Positions 39,263 to 47,874 of a stretch of DNA of 53,687 nucleotides are shown here, piece after piece. Source of the stretch: Ureibacillus chungkukjangi (lineage in GTDB: Bacteria; Bacillota; Bacilli; Bacillales_A; Planococcaceae); NCBI RefSeq assembly GCF_003217295.1, contig NZ_QJTJ01000024.1, positions 1-53,687 of the forward strand, written 5' to 3'. Numbering within the stretch: the stretch's first letter is position 1; each line of letters begins with the position of its first letter. The translations under genes were made by a program, and so were the position numbers. Below the pieces are notes generated by a model. The model was not told the origin of the DNA and made no database searches. It saw nothing but the letters and a program-made list of their open reading frames with translations.

Positions 39263-40513
39263 TTAAGCACGTGCTTGTTTTAACTCTGCATTCATAGCTT
39301 CGTCAAATTCTTTTTCGGATTTAGAAACCACTACTGTTGCAACACCGTTACCAATTAAGTTTGTTACGGCACGAGCTTCTGACATGAAACGGTCAACCCC
39401 GATTAGTAAAGCGATTCCTTCTACTGGAATCATTGGGAAGGCAGCTAAAGTAGCAGCTAAAGTGATAAATCCAGATCCAGTTACACCAGCAGCACCTTTA
39501 GAGGTAATCATTAATATACCTAGTAAAGTAAGAATTTGAATCCAAGTCAAATCTACACCATAAGCCTGTGCGATGAATAATGCAGCCATTGATAAGTAGA
39601 TTGCAGTACCATCTAAGTTGAATGAGTAGCCAGTTGGCACAACTAATCCAACTACTTGTTTTGAACATCCAAATTTTTCTAGCTTGCGCATCATGGATGG
39701 TAGGGCAGATTCAGATGAAGATGTACCAATAACTAAGAAAATTTCGTCCTTAATGTAAGCGATAAATTTGAAAATATTAAAGCCGTAGAATTTCGCGATA
39801 GATCCTAAAATTAAAATAAGGAATAGCGCCATCGTAATATATACTGCAGCCATTAATAATCCTAAGTTTCCAAGAGATGCTAAACCAAAGTTACCGATTG
39901 TATAAGCCATTGCACCGAATGCACCAATAGGAGAGAACTTCATAACCATACCAACAATTTTAAAGAAAATCTCTGAAACCTGTTCAAAGAAAGTAATAAC
40001 TGGTCTTGATCTTTCGCCAAGTGAAGCAGCAGCCATACCGAATAATACAGCAGCAAATAATGTAGGTAATAATTCACCATTAGCAAGAGCACCAACAAAG
40101 TTAGATGGAATAATACTAGCGATGAAAGCTCCAATTCCGTGTTCCTGATTTGCAGCAGCTTCAGTGTATTGTGAAACGTCAGCACCAGAAGCTGAATTTG
40201 TATTGATACCTTCACCAGCATTAACTAGTAGGGCAACAGCGATACCGATTGCAAGTGCGATCGTTGAAACGATTTCAAAGTAAATTAACGCCTTACCACC
40301 GATTTTACCAACCTTTTTCATATCTCCCATTGCACCGATACCGATTGCGACTGTTAAGAAGATAATTGGAGTAATTAACATTTTAATTAATTTGATAAAT
40401 AAATCCGCTAAAATTTTTAAGCTTGCCCCAAACTCTGGCCAGATTGCCCCAACAATAACACCTAAAATGATTGCAATAATAACTTGAACTGTTAGGTTCT
40501 TAAGGAATTTCAT
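39263..40513 (-). CDS. dctP: C4-dicarboxylate:cation symporter (DctP/DctA type)
   Basis: A DAACS-family transporter for succinate, fumarate and malate. The 416-residue product has about eight membrane segments and two re-entrant loops, with the family signatures IGTSSSESALPSMMRKLE and GYSFNLDGTAIYLSMAA. The latter is typical of the dicarboxylate DctA group rather than glutamate carriers. AAGGAGG precedes the ATG at rather long spacing. The regulator genes of the same pathway lie upstream: dctB on the same strand and dctS-dctR divergent. Confidence 0.92.
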   Translation of the reverse strand: MKFLKNLTVQVIIAIILGVIVGAIWPEFGASLKILADLFIKLIKMLITPIIFLTVAIGIGAMGDMKKVGKIGGKALIYFEIVSTIALAIGIAVALLVNAGEGINTNSASGADVSQYTEAAANQEHGIGAFIASIIPSNFVGALANGELLPTLFAAVLFGMAAASLGERSRPVITFFEQVSEIFFKIVGMVMKFSPIGAFGAMAYTIGNFGLASLGNLGLLMAAVYITMALFLILILGSIAKFYGFNIFKFIAYIKDEIFLVIGTSSSESALPSMMRKLEKFGCSKQVVGLVVPTGYSFNLDGTAIYLSMAALFIAQAYGVDLTWIQILTLLGILMITSKGAAGVTGSGFITLAATLAAFPMIPVEGIALLIGVDRFMSEARAVTNLIGNGVATVVVSKSEKEFDEAMNAELKQARA

Positions 40514-40571
40514 TTCTCTTACATCCTCCTTATAAATTAAGAAACTTAAATGACATCGCTTTCAATATCTG

Positions 40572-40616
40572 AAACTATAATAACGTATAGTTTTCTAAAA
40601 AAACTGTTTAGTTTTT
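40572..40616. promoter_or_regulatory. Two palindromes before the dicarboxylate transporter
   Basis: AAACTATA (40572-40579) and TATAGTTT (40586-40593) form a perfect 8-6-8 palindrome. AAAAACT (40599-40605) and AGTTTTT (40610-40616) form a 7-4-7 palindrome at the predicted transcription start. Both lie between the predicted promoter and the gene. They are candidate sites for DctR or another regulator. Confidence 0.45.
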
Positions 40617-40620
40617 AATG

Positions 40621-40626
40621 GTTATA
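40621..40626 (-). promoter_or_regulatory. Predicted -10 of the dicarboxylate transporter
   Basis: TATAAC on the minus strand, with no TTGACA-like -35. The predicted start at about 40615 puts the Fnr/Crp-like site centred at about -41.5, the class II activator position. Confidence 0.45.
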
Positions 40627-40646
40627 TCGTTCATTTTGTTCAAGAC

Positions 40647-40666
40647 TTTGTGAAATCACTCACAAA
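40647..40666. promoter_or_regulatory. Fnr/Crp-type site before the dicarboxylate transporter
   Basis: TTTGTGA, AATCAC, TCACAAA: a perfect 7-6-7 palindrome containing TGTGA-N6-TCACA, the Fnr/Crp family consensus. No Fnr gene lies in the window, so the binding protein is inferred. Confidence 0.6.
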
Positions 40667-40744
40667 TAGCTATATATCAACGTTTTTACTGTTATAATAC
40701 TATCTTCAGTTTTCGTTTTATTGTTATAGTACAAAGTTTGGGAA

Positions 40745-40776
40745 AATAAAAAAAGCTACCTATTTTGCAAGGTAGC
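40745..40776 (-). terminator. dctB terminator
   Basis: GCTACCT and AGGTAGC (40776-40755 on the minus strand) form a 7-bp stem with an 8-nt loop followed by TTTTTTT. It lies 25 bases past the dctB stop. Confidence 0.88.
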
Positions 40777-40801
40777 GGTATATTGTTCATTTTGTTCATT
40801 A

Positions 40802-41851
40802 TTAATCTATCTGTTTTATTTCATTTATAAGATCATCTAGATAATGACCATTAATGTTTTTCTCGTAATGTGAATAGATAGGAGACAATTTTTCTTTCCA
40901 TTCGATTTTGTTTTGCACATTTAATTCATAAATCTCGACACTTGGTATTGCTTTTAAATAATTTAAGTTTTCATCATTAAATTGCTCTGCACGGTCAAAT
41001 TGCCAGCTCTGCATTTGGGTAAGGGAATCGGTAATGATCTTTTGAATATCCTCATCAAGGCTATTCCAAAAATCTTCATTCATCATGACTGCATAGGCTA
41101 AAATTCCATGATTTGAAAGGGTAATATGGCTTTCCATCGTATGAAATTGTTTCGAATATATATTTGAAATGGTATTTTCTTGTGCATCTACAATGTTTTG
41201 CTGTAAGCCGGAATATACATCGCCAAATGAAGTAGCAATTGGTTTTGCTCCTAGTAGCTCAAATTGTTCGTGAAGTATATCACTAGTCATCATACGAACA
41301 CGTTTATCCTTAAAGTCCATGACTTCAATTATCGGTGTTGTAGCTGCTATTTGTTTAAAGCCATTATTCCAAAATGTTAACCCTTTAACATTAATGCTAT
41401 CAAGCTCCAGTAAGAGGGATTTACTAGTCTCGCCCTTTAAAACCTTCTTTAACTGATTATTATCTTCTATAATGAAGGGAAGATCTAGAACCTGCCAGTT
41501 TGATAATGTCTTTGTCACCTTAGAAATTGTCGGAGCAATCATCTGTATTTTGTTTTCTCTCAGCGCATCTAATTCATTTTCATCATTATAGAGCATGCCG
41601 TTCGGGTAAAGCTGGACTACTACTTTACCATTGCTTTTTTCTTCTACGAGCTCTTTAAATTTTTCAGCTGCAATTCCTTTTGGTGTGTTTTCTGCAACGA
41701 CATGGCTAAAATGAATCGTTATTTGTTCATTTAACCCCTGCTGCTCGTCATCAAGAGGAAGGCTGGTAGTAGAAAAAATATTTTGACGATAGCTAAATAG
41801 TGCGATTAATATAATGATAGTAATCAAAGAACCGGTTAGAAAGTATTTCAT
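40802..41851 (-). CDS. dctB: TRAP/DctP-family solute-binding protein (DctB)
   Basis: DctB in B. subtilis is an accessory sensor protein for dicarboxylates, working with DctS. The 349-residue product has an N-terminal membrane segment (about 2-22) and then the binding-protein fold: SHVVAENTPKGIAAEKFKEL, LYPNGMLYNDENEL, ENTISNIYSK. It carries no lipobox Cys. No TRAP membrane subunits (DctQ/DctM) are present, which supports a sensory role. The ATG at 41851 follows GGTGA; a GTG four codons upstream is an alternative. Confidence 0.88.
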   Translation of the reverse strand: MKYFLTGSLITIIILIALFSYRQNIFSTTSLPLDDEQQGLNEQITIHFSHVVAENTPKGIAAEKFKELVEEKSNGKVVVQLYPNGMLYNDENELDALRENKIQMIAPTISKVTKTLSNWQVLDLPFIIEDNNQLKKVLKGETSKSLLLELDSINVKGLTFWNNGFKQIAATTPIIEVMDFKDKRVRMMTSDILHEQFELLGAKPIATSFGDVYSGLQQNIVDAQENTISNIYSKQFHTMESHITLSNHGILAYAVMMNEDFWNSLDEDIQKIITDSLTQMQSWQFDRAEQFNDENLNYLKAIPSVEIYELNVQNKIEWKEKLSPIYSHYEKNINGHYLDDLINEIKQID

Positions 41852-41869
41852 TTTTTTCACCACAATTAC

Positions 41870-41904
41870 ACATTTTTATAGATAATTATAAGCGTTAAAA
41901 ATGT
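41870..41904. promoter_or_regulatory. Inverted repeat in the dctB-dctS divergent region
   Basis: ACATTTTTA (41870-41878) and TAAAAATGT (41896-41904) form a perfect 9-bp inverted repeat around a 17-base AT-rich centre, in the 86-base gap between divergent dctB and dctS. It is a candidate shared operator. Confidence 0.4.
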
Positions 41905-41937
41905 AATGTAACAGTTTTATTTGAAGGAGAGACAATA

Positions 41938-43536
41938 ATGTTTTTCAGAAAATTATCGATGAATAAAAAACTAATGATGTTAACCTTTTTCATTATTGTC
42001 TTTTCTTTTTTAATCGCCGGTACCTTTGTAATGGGGAGCCTATTAAAAGAAAGAGAAGAGGATATCGGGCAAGAAGCAATGCTTGTAGCACGTACTGTGG
42101 CCAATTTACCTGAGATTAAATCACTGCTACAGAGCACCGATTTCGATACAGCTTCAGATACAATCAACGAAACGGTAGAAGAAATTCGTTTTATTAATCA
42201 AGCGGACTATATTGTCATCATGAATACTGATCGTGTTAAATACTCTCATCCCTCCATCAAAGAAATCGGTCAAGTGAGCAAGTCAACGGATATGGATGCT
42301 GCTTTTGCAGAGCATTATTATTTATCGAAGGCAAATGGTGAACAAGGAGCTACTATACGGGCGTTTGTACCGATTATGAATGAGTTCAACAATCAGATTG
42401 GGGTAGCCCTAGTTGGCTTCTTGCTGCCATCACCATTTCAAATTTTTATGGACTATCAAAATGAAATTTTAATTACAATCGCTATCTCTGTACTATTTAG
42501 TATGTGGGGAGCTCATACCTTGGGGAGACATATAAAGCTGCAAATGTTTGGACTGGAGCCCCATGAAATCTCGAAAATGTATGTTGAAAGAACGGAAACC
42601 TTTAACTCGATGCATGAGGGTATTATTGCTGTTGACAAGGATTTAAATATTACCATTTTCAATAAGAAGGCAAGTGAAATTTTAGGTGTAGAGAAGGAGC
42701 CGTTCTATTATTTAGGAAAGAATATCTATGAAGTGTTACCTGATACGAGATTACCGGAAATTGTGCTAACGGGTAAGCCTGTATATGACCAAGAAATTTA
42801 TGTAAACGAACGCAGTATTTTAAGTAATCGAATTCCAATACTTGTGAATGGAAACAAGGTGGGAGCAGTTGCTGTCTTTAAGGATTTAACTGCATTTAAA
42901 CAGCTGGCTGAAGAGCTAACAGGTGTTAAGGCGTTTGTACAGGCTTTAAGAGTGCAGACCCACGAATATAAAAATAAGCTACATACCATTTCAGGGCTTA
43001 TACATTTAGGGCACATCAAACAGGCATTAGAATATTTATCGCAAGTTCAAGATGAACATGACAATGTAACAAAATTTCTCAATGAACGTATTTACAATGA
43101 AAATATATCAGGCTTATTATTAAGTAAAATAAGCCGAGGAAAAGAGCTTGGTATAACTGTTACTATTGATAAGGAAAGTAGATTTACAAAATTCCCTGAA
43201 AAAATAGATCATCATGATTTTGTAGTCTTATTTGGGAATTTAATTGAAAATGCCTTTGATTCATTTGTGGGGATGGACCAAGCAGAAAAAGAAATTAATA
43301 TTTCCATTGATGATAATGATGGTATGCTAGCTATTTTGGTAAGCGATAACGGAATGGGAATGTCAGAGGATATTCAAGCTCGTATATATGATAGTGGGTT
43401 CTCCACAAAAGACAATGAAGGCCGTGGAATTGGTTTATATTTAGTAAATGAAATTGTTCAAAAAGGTAATGGTACAATGGAAGTAACGAGTGAAGTTAAT
43501 AAAGGGACAACATTTATAATTACTTTTGAAATTTAA
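41938..43536 (+). CDS. dctS: Sensor histidine kinase DctS (CitA/DcuS family)
   Basis: DctS senses C4-dicarboxylates and phosphorylates DctR. The 532-residue product has a first membrane segment (about 12-34), an extracellular PDC/Cache sensor domain (about 35-175), a second membrane segment (about 178-196), and a cytoplasmic PAS domain (about 215-315). The kinase core has an H-box THEYKNKLHTISGL (H342) and the ATPase motifs NLIENAFD, DNGMGM and GRGIGLYL. AAGGAGAG precedes the ATG. Confidence 0.92.
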   Translation: MFFRKLSMNKKLMMLTFFIIVFSFLIAGTFVMGSLLKEREEDIGQEAMLVARTVANLPEIKSLLQSTDFDTASDTINETVEEIRFINQADYIVIMNTDRVKYSHPSIKEIGQVSKSTDMDAAFAEHYYLSKANGEQGATIRAFVPIMNEFNNQIGVALVGFLLPSPFQIFMDYQNEILITIAISVLFSMWGAHTLGRHIKLQMFGLEPHEISKMYVERTETFNSMHEGIIAVDKDLNITIFNKKASEILGVEKEPFYYLGKNIYEVLPDTRLPEIVLTGKPVYDQEIYVNERSILSNRIPILVNGNKVGAVAVFKDLTAFKQLAEELTGVKAFVQALRVQTHEYKNKLHTISGLIHLGHIKQALEYLSQVQDEHDNVTKFLNERIYNENISGLLLSKISRGKELGITVTIDKESRFTKFPEKIDHHDFVVLFGNLIENAFDSFVGMDQAEKEINISIDDNDGMLAILVSDNGMGMSEDIQARIYDSGFSTKDNEGRGIGLYLVNEIVQKGNGTMEVTSEVNKGTTFIITFEI

Positions 43537-43550
43537 AGGGGGAATCATCG

Positions 43551-44252
43551 TTGGATACGATCAATGTGTTACTCGTAGAAGATGACCCAATGGTAAGGGA
43601 AGTAAACAGGCAATTTATCGAACGTGTGAATGGATTTAAAGTAGTTGGTATGTGTAGTAATGGGATACAGGGCTATAACCAAATTGTCGAGCTTAAGCCA
43701 CATCTAGTGATTATGGATATTTTTATGCCAGAACAAGATGGTCTAATCACCCTTCGAAAAATTCGTAATGCCAATTTACCTGTCGATGTGATCACTGTCA
43801 CTGCGGCAAATGATATGCAAACAATTCAGCAAATCCTGCATTTGGGTGTTTACGATTACATCATGAAGCCATTTACTTTTGAAAGAATCCAGCAAACTTT
43901 ATTAAATTATTTTAACTTTAAGTTGAAGACATTTGGACTTCAAGATATTACACAAAACGAATTGGATGAGATGATTCATCCCTATCGTGAGCTAGAAGAA
44001 GTAGCTGGAAATGAATCGCCGATCTTGACAGAGCTGCCAAAGGGCTTTAACCGTACTACCTTGGACAAGGTACTTCATTTTGTAAAACTTTCAAAAGAGG
44101 GCGTCTCTGCCGATGAAGTTGCTGCTGCTATTGGAGTTGCTCGTGTAACAGCAAGAAGGTATTTAGACTTTTTGGAAAAACAAAGCTTTATTCATGTCGA
44201 TGTGCATTATGGCGGTGTAGGAAGACCGATAAATCATTATTTTGTAAAGTAA
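43551..44252 (+). CDS. dctR: Response regulator DctR (CitB family)
   Basis: The partner of DctS, which activates the dicarboxylate transporter gene. The 233-residue product has a receiver domain with VEDDPMV, the phospho-acceptor D56 in VIMDIFMPEQDG, and K in IMKPFTF. A C-terminal helix-turn-helix (GVARVTARRYLDFLEK) follows, with the GVGRPINHYFV ending of this family. The TTG start has AAAGGGGG upstream. It lies 14 bases from dctS. Confidence 0.93.
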   Translation: MDTINVLLVEDDPMVREVNRQFIERVNGFKVVGMCSNGIQGYNQIVELKPHLVIMDIFMPEQDGLITLRKIRNANLPVDVITVTAANDMQTIQQILHLGVYDYIMKPFTFERIQQTLLNYFNFKLKTFGLQDITQNELDEMIHPYRELEEVAGNESPILTELPKGFNRTTLDKVLHFVKLSKEGVSADEVAAAIGVARVTARRYLDFLEKQSFIHVDVHYGGVGRPINHYFVK

Positions 44253-44257
44253 TTAGT

Positions 44258-44293
44258 AGTCATTTCCGTATAGAGGAAATGGCTATTTTTTTT
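44258..44293 (+). terminator. dctS-dctR terminator
   Basis: AGTCATTTCC pairs with GGAAATGGCT with one G-U, followed by ATTTTTTTT. Confidence 0.9.
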
Positions 44294-44396
44294 ATGGAAA
44301 GGAAAATTTTTAAATGAAATTTTCTTAAGAAAACATCAACTCGCACCTTTTAATCAATTTGTGTTTTTCTAAAGTATTTCTATTCTATTAAACAGT

Positions 44397-44424
44397 ACAC
44401 TTAAATGCCTAACTGCATATGATA
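44397..44424 (+). promoter_or_regulatory. Candidate sigma-K promoter of yqfQ
   Basis: ACAC (44397-44400), 15 bases, CATATGATA (44416-44424), matching the mother-cell sigma-K -10 CATANNNTA. The yqfQ ribosome binding site is 30 bases downstream. This would make yqfQ a late sporulation gene. Confidence 0.35.
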
Positions 44425-44467
44425 CCTTTAGAACAACTTCGTCTAAGTATGAAGAAAGGAGATTTTT

Positions 44468-45127
44468 ATGCGCCCTCAAAGTTTTCATAACCAAATGCCA
44501 CCAGGTCGCCCTTTTAACCAGTTCCAAGGACCAAGAGGCAACTTTGGAGGTAGACCACCTCGGTTTCCACAACCTGGAATGATGCCGCCACCTGGTAGAG
44601 GACCAGCTCCGGGACCTGGAATGGGACCTGGAATTGGCCCAGGAGGAGGTTCACCAAAATTACAATCGTTTATGGATACTGCCAATAGATTTTTAGCAAC
44701 TGCTCAAGGTTTTCAGCCATTAATACAACAAGCAACACCTATGTTCCGTAATTTACCTGCACTTTGGAGATTATATAAGGGCTTCCAGGGCTTACCAAAA
44801 ACAGATGGTCCAACTGAACATGGTCATGGAGAACCCTTTAGTCTAGAGGATAGCTCAGAAATTCCAGAGAACTTTGGAAGACCAGATGGACACGAGAGAG
44901 CTGATTTTCATGAAAGACCAGAAGGACCAGTAAGACATGAAAGACATGAAGCACCAGTAAGGCAAGGAATGTTTGCAAGACCTTCCAGACCAGGAAGAAG
45001 AGAAAGCTTGGAAGAATATAATATTTCTGAATCACCTACTTATACCGAAAAAGTAAAGCCGAAAAAAGTGTCTACACGTCCTTCAGTTCCGAGAATTTTC
45101 CAGCCACCATATTATTTTGATGAATAG
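44468..45127 (+). CDS. yqfQ: YqfQ/VrrA-like repeat-rich protein
   Basis: The 219-residue product resembles YqfQ, the VrrA family, whose role is not known; the assignment rests on position near ispH and composition. The N-terminal 60 residues are Pro/Gly-rich (GPAPGPGMGPGIGPGGG). A conserved-looking core follows (SFMDTANRFLATAQGFQPLI, then RNLPALWRLYKGFQ). The C-terminal part is low complexity and rich in His/Arg/Glu/Pro (HERADFHERPEGPVRHERHE). It ends in a basic tail. AAAGGAG precedes the ATG. Confidence 0.75.
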   Translation: MRPQSFHNQMPPGRPFNQFQGPRGNFGGRPPRFPQPGMMPPPGRGPAPGPGMGPGIGPGGGSPKLQSFMDTANRFLATAQGFQPLIQQATPMFRNLPALWRLYKGFQGLPKTDGPTEHGHGEPFSLEDSSEIPENFGRPDGHERADFHERPEGPVRHERHEAPVRQGMFARPSRPGRRESLEEYNISESPTYTEKVKPKKVSTRPSVPRIFQPPYYFDE

Positions 45128-45151
45128 ATTTTGAAAAGCTAGAAGGAAGTT

Positions 45152-45180
45152 TTGAATTAAGCGTGTCGCTCCGTTATAAT
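45152..45180 (+). promoter_or_regulatory. Sigma-A promoter of ispH
   Basis: TTGAAT (45152-45157), a 17-base spacer, TATAAT (45175-45180). The 5' leader would be short, about 25 bases. Confidence 0.75.
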
Positions 45181-45211
45181 AGGTCTATGTACCACAAAAG
45201 GAGTTGACATG

Positions 45212-46180
45212 ATGCAAGTCATTAAAATAAATCCAAGAGGCTATTGCTATGGTGTAGTGGATGCAATGGTTATTGCACGAAATGCCTCATTAGATAAATC
45301 ATTACCGAGACCGATTTATATATTAGGTATGATTGTTCACAATAAACATGTAACAGATGCTTTTGAAAAAGATGGGATCATTACATTAGATGGTGAAAAC
45401 CGTAAAGAAATTATTGAAAAGGTTGATAAAGGAACAGTAATCTTTACAGCTCACGGTGTTTCACCTGAAATTCGAGAGATTGCTAGAAAAAAAGGACTTG
45501 TTTCAATTGATGCAACATGTCCTGATGTAACGGTGACACATGATCTAATCCGTGAGAAATCAGCAGAAGGCTATGATATTATTTACATCGGTAAAAAGGG
45601 ACATCCAGAACCAGAAGGAGCAATTGGTGTTGCACCTGACCATGTCCATTTAGTACAAAGTGCAGAGGATATCGATGAATTACAACTGGATAACGATAAA
45701 TTGCTTGTAACAAACCAAACGACAATGAGTCAATGGGATGTTAAAATAGCAATGGATTATTTAAAAGAAAAATATCCACATATTCAAATTCATGAAGAAA
45801 TTTGTCTTGCTACTCAGGTTCGCCAAGAAGCAGTTGCTGAGCAAGCAGGCAAAGCGCAATTACTAATTGTAGTAGGAGATCCGAAATCGAATAACTCTAA
45901 TCGCTTAACACAGGTGTCTGAGGAAATTGCTAATACACCTTCACACCGTATTGCAGATATATCAGAGTTAAAGATTGAGTGGTTAGATGGCATTCAAAAT
46001 GTTGCTGTAACAGCTGGTGCTTCTACACCAACACCAATCGTTAAAGAGGTCATTACATTCTTGGAGAAATTTGACCCTCAAGATCCGGCTACACATGTTA
46101 TAAATCGAACAGTTACAATCGATAAAATTTTACCAAAAATTAAAGAACCAAAACCGGTAGAAAAAATCATGCCATATTAA
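45212..46180 (+). CDS. ispH: 4-hydroxy-3-methylbut-2-enyl diphosphate reductase
   Basis: IspH makes IPP and DMAPP in the last step of the MEP isoprenoid pathway. The 322-residue product has the three [4Fe-4S] cysteines in [16 protein letters not shown] and [10 protein letters not shown], the catalytic Glu in [16 protein letters not shown] context, and the HGVSPE and TAGASTPT motifs. Two ATG codons are adjacent; the second (45212) matches the family start and has the better spacing from AAAGGAG. Confidence 0.96.
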   Translation: MQVIKINPRGYCYGVVDAMVIARNASLDKSLPRPIYILGMIVHNKHVTDAFEKDGIITLDGENRKEIIEKVDKGTVIFTAHGVSPEIREIARKKGLVSIDATCPDVTVTHDLIREKSAEGYDIIYIGKKGHPEPEGAIGVAPDHVHLVQSAEDIDELQLDNDKLLVTNQTTMSQWDVKIAMDYLKEKYPHIQIHEEICLATQVRQEAVAEQAGKAQLLIVVGDPKSNNSNRLTQVSEEIANTPSHRIADISELKIEWLDGIQNVAVTAGASTPTPIVKEVITFLEKFDPQDPATHVINRTVTIDKILPKIKEPKPVEKIMPY

Positions 46181-46200
46181 ATTACCGGGTAAAATAAAAA

Positions 46201-46227
46201 ATCAGGAGCATCTCCTGGTTTTTTTAT
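46201..46227 (+). terminator. ispH terminator
   Basis: ATCAGGAG pairs with CTCCTGGT with one G-U around a 3-nt loop, followed by TTTTTTTATTTT. Confidence 0.88.
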
Positions 46228-46391
46228 TTTGGCATCAAGTGGGCGTATTCATTTGTAAAAGTTTCGACTTAAATTCGGTATCAACGAACAATTTAAATCA
46301 ATAATTGTTTTTTAAGGGGATTATTTCATTTGATGGAATAGACTTAATATTCTAAAAGCCTTGATATGCCTTGATTTTGACACTTGTTTAG

Positions 46392-46421
46392 TTGTTCTTT
46401 GTTCACGATAGATGGTACAAT
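46392..46421 (+). promoter_or_regulatory. Candidate cshB promoter
   Basis: TTGTTC (46392-46397), an 18-base spacer, TACAAT (46416-46421), ending 27 bases before the ATG. Nothing else is recognised in the gap apart from a direct repeat GCCTTGAT/GCCTTGAT. Confidence 0.5.
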
Positions 46422-46448
46422 ATAAAAACATATTAGGAGGTACGAAAA

Positions 46449-47747
46449 ATGTCGAAGTACTCAGATTACGATTTAAAGCCATTTTTAAAAGATGCTATTG
46501 CAAAACTAGGCTTTGAAGAACCAACACCGATTCAAAAAGAAATGATTCCACTTATATTAAAAGGGAAAAGTGCGATTGGACAAGCGCATACAGGGACAGG
46601 GAAAACACATAGTTTTCTATTGCCGATTGTTCAACGTATTAACGAAGAAAAGCAAGAAGTTCAAGCAGTTATCACGTCTCCAACGAGAGAGCTTGCACAA
46701 CAAATTTTCGATGCACTTGGCCAATTACTTGAAGAAACAGAAATTCAAGCAAAATTGTTCATTGGTGGAACTGATAAACAAAGAACAATTGATAAGCTTA
46801 AAACTCAACCACAAATTGTAGTAGGAACACCTGGACGAATTCGTGATTTAGTAAAAGAAGGTGCATTGCTTGTTCACACTGCACAAATTTTAGTAGTTGA
46901 CGAAGCTGATCTTGCTTTTGATATGGGATTCATCGAAGAAATCGATGGTTTTGCCTCTCATATGCCAGAAAAGCTTGAGATGTTTGTCTTCTCTGCAACA
47001 ATTCCGGAGAAATTACAACCATTCTTAAAAAAATATATGGATGCTCCAGTCCATATCCATATGAATGATAAAAAACCAGTGGCAGAAGGAATCGATTTCG
47101 TTTTAGTGCCGGTACGCTCTAAATCAAGAAATCGCCGACTGGTTGAAGTAATGGAAGCTATTAATCCATTTTTAGCTGTTATTTTCTGTAATACAAGAAA
47201 AAATGCTGAAGCAGTAGCAGGCTACTTAGCAGAGCAAGGTATTCGTGTAGGACAAATTCATGGGGATTTAAGTCCTCGTGACCGTAAAAAAATGATGAAG
47301 CAGGTTCGAGATCTAGAATTCCAATATATCGTGGCGACTGATTTAGCAGCGCGTGGTATTGACATTCAAGGGATTTCTCATGTTATTAACTACGAGATTC
47401 CAGAAGATCTAGAATTCTTTATTCACCGTGTAGGCCGTACTGCACGTGCTGGTAACAAAGGGACAGCTATTACATTATTTGAGCCAGAAGATGAAGATGC
47501 AGTGGTTCGTGTAGAAAAAATGGGTATTCCATTTGTTCAAAAAGATGTGAAAAACGGTGAATGGATTGAGTTAAAGGAACGTCACTCAAGACAAAATCGT
47601 GCAAAGCATGAAAATGAAATTGACGTGATTGCAAAATCAAAGGTACGTAAACCGAAAAAGGTTAAGCCAGGGTATAAGCGTAATATGCGCTGGGAAATGG
47701 AAAAGATTAAAAAGAAAGAAAGACGAAAGAAAAATCGTCAAAAATAA
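46449..47747 (+). CDS. cshB: DEAD-box ATP-dependent RNA helicase CshB
   Basis: CshB (YqfR) remodels RNA at low temperature and in ribosome assembly or RNA decay. The 432-residue product has the Q motif (GFEEPTPIQKEMIP), motif I AHTGTGKT, and motif II VVDEADLAF. Motif III is SATIP, motif V ATDLAARGIDI and motif VI HRVGRTARAG. The C-terminal tail is Lys/Arg-rich (KKKERRKKNRQK), typical for RNA binding. AGGAGG precedes the ATG. Confidence 0.96.
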   Translation: MSKYSDYDLKPFLKDAIAKLGFEEPTPIQKEMIPLILKGKSAIGQAHTGTGKTHSFLLPIVQRINEEKQEVQAVITSPTRELAQQIFDALGQLLEETEIQAKLFIGGTDKQRTIDKLKTQPQIVVGTPGRIRDLVKEGALLVHTAQILVVDEADLAFDMGFIEEIDGFASHMPEKLEMFVFSATIPEKLQPFLKKYMDAPVHIHMNDKKPVAEGIDFVLVPVRSKSRNRRLVEVMEAINPFLAVIFCNTRKNAEAVAGYLAEQGIRVGQIHGDLSPRDRKKMMKQVRDLEFQYIVATDLAARGIDIQGISHVINYEIPEDLEFFIHRVGRTARAGNKGTAITLFEPEDEDAVVRVEKMGIPFVQKDVKNGEWIELKERHSRQNRAKHENEIDVIAKSKVRKPKKVKPGYKRNMRWEMEKIKKKERRKKNRQK

Positions 47748-47773
47748 ATTCAAATTGAGTTAAGAATAAGTTA

Positions 47774-47804
47774 CGGATAAGAGGGCTCAAAACTTTCTTA
47801 TCCG
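47774..47804 (+). terminator. Possible cshB terminator
   Basis: CGGATAAG pairs with CTTATCCG around a 15-nt loop, followed by CATTTGTGTT, a weak T run. A second small stem, AGGCTT/AAGCCT (about 47832-47848) with TAGTTTTC, may assist. Confidence 0.5.
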
Positions 47805-47874
47805 CATTTGTGTTATTAAGGCTAATCTAAAAGGCTTGGCAATAAGCCTAGTTTTCTAATAGGAGGACTTGAAA

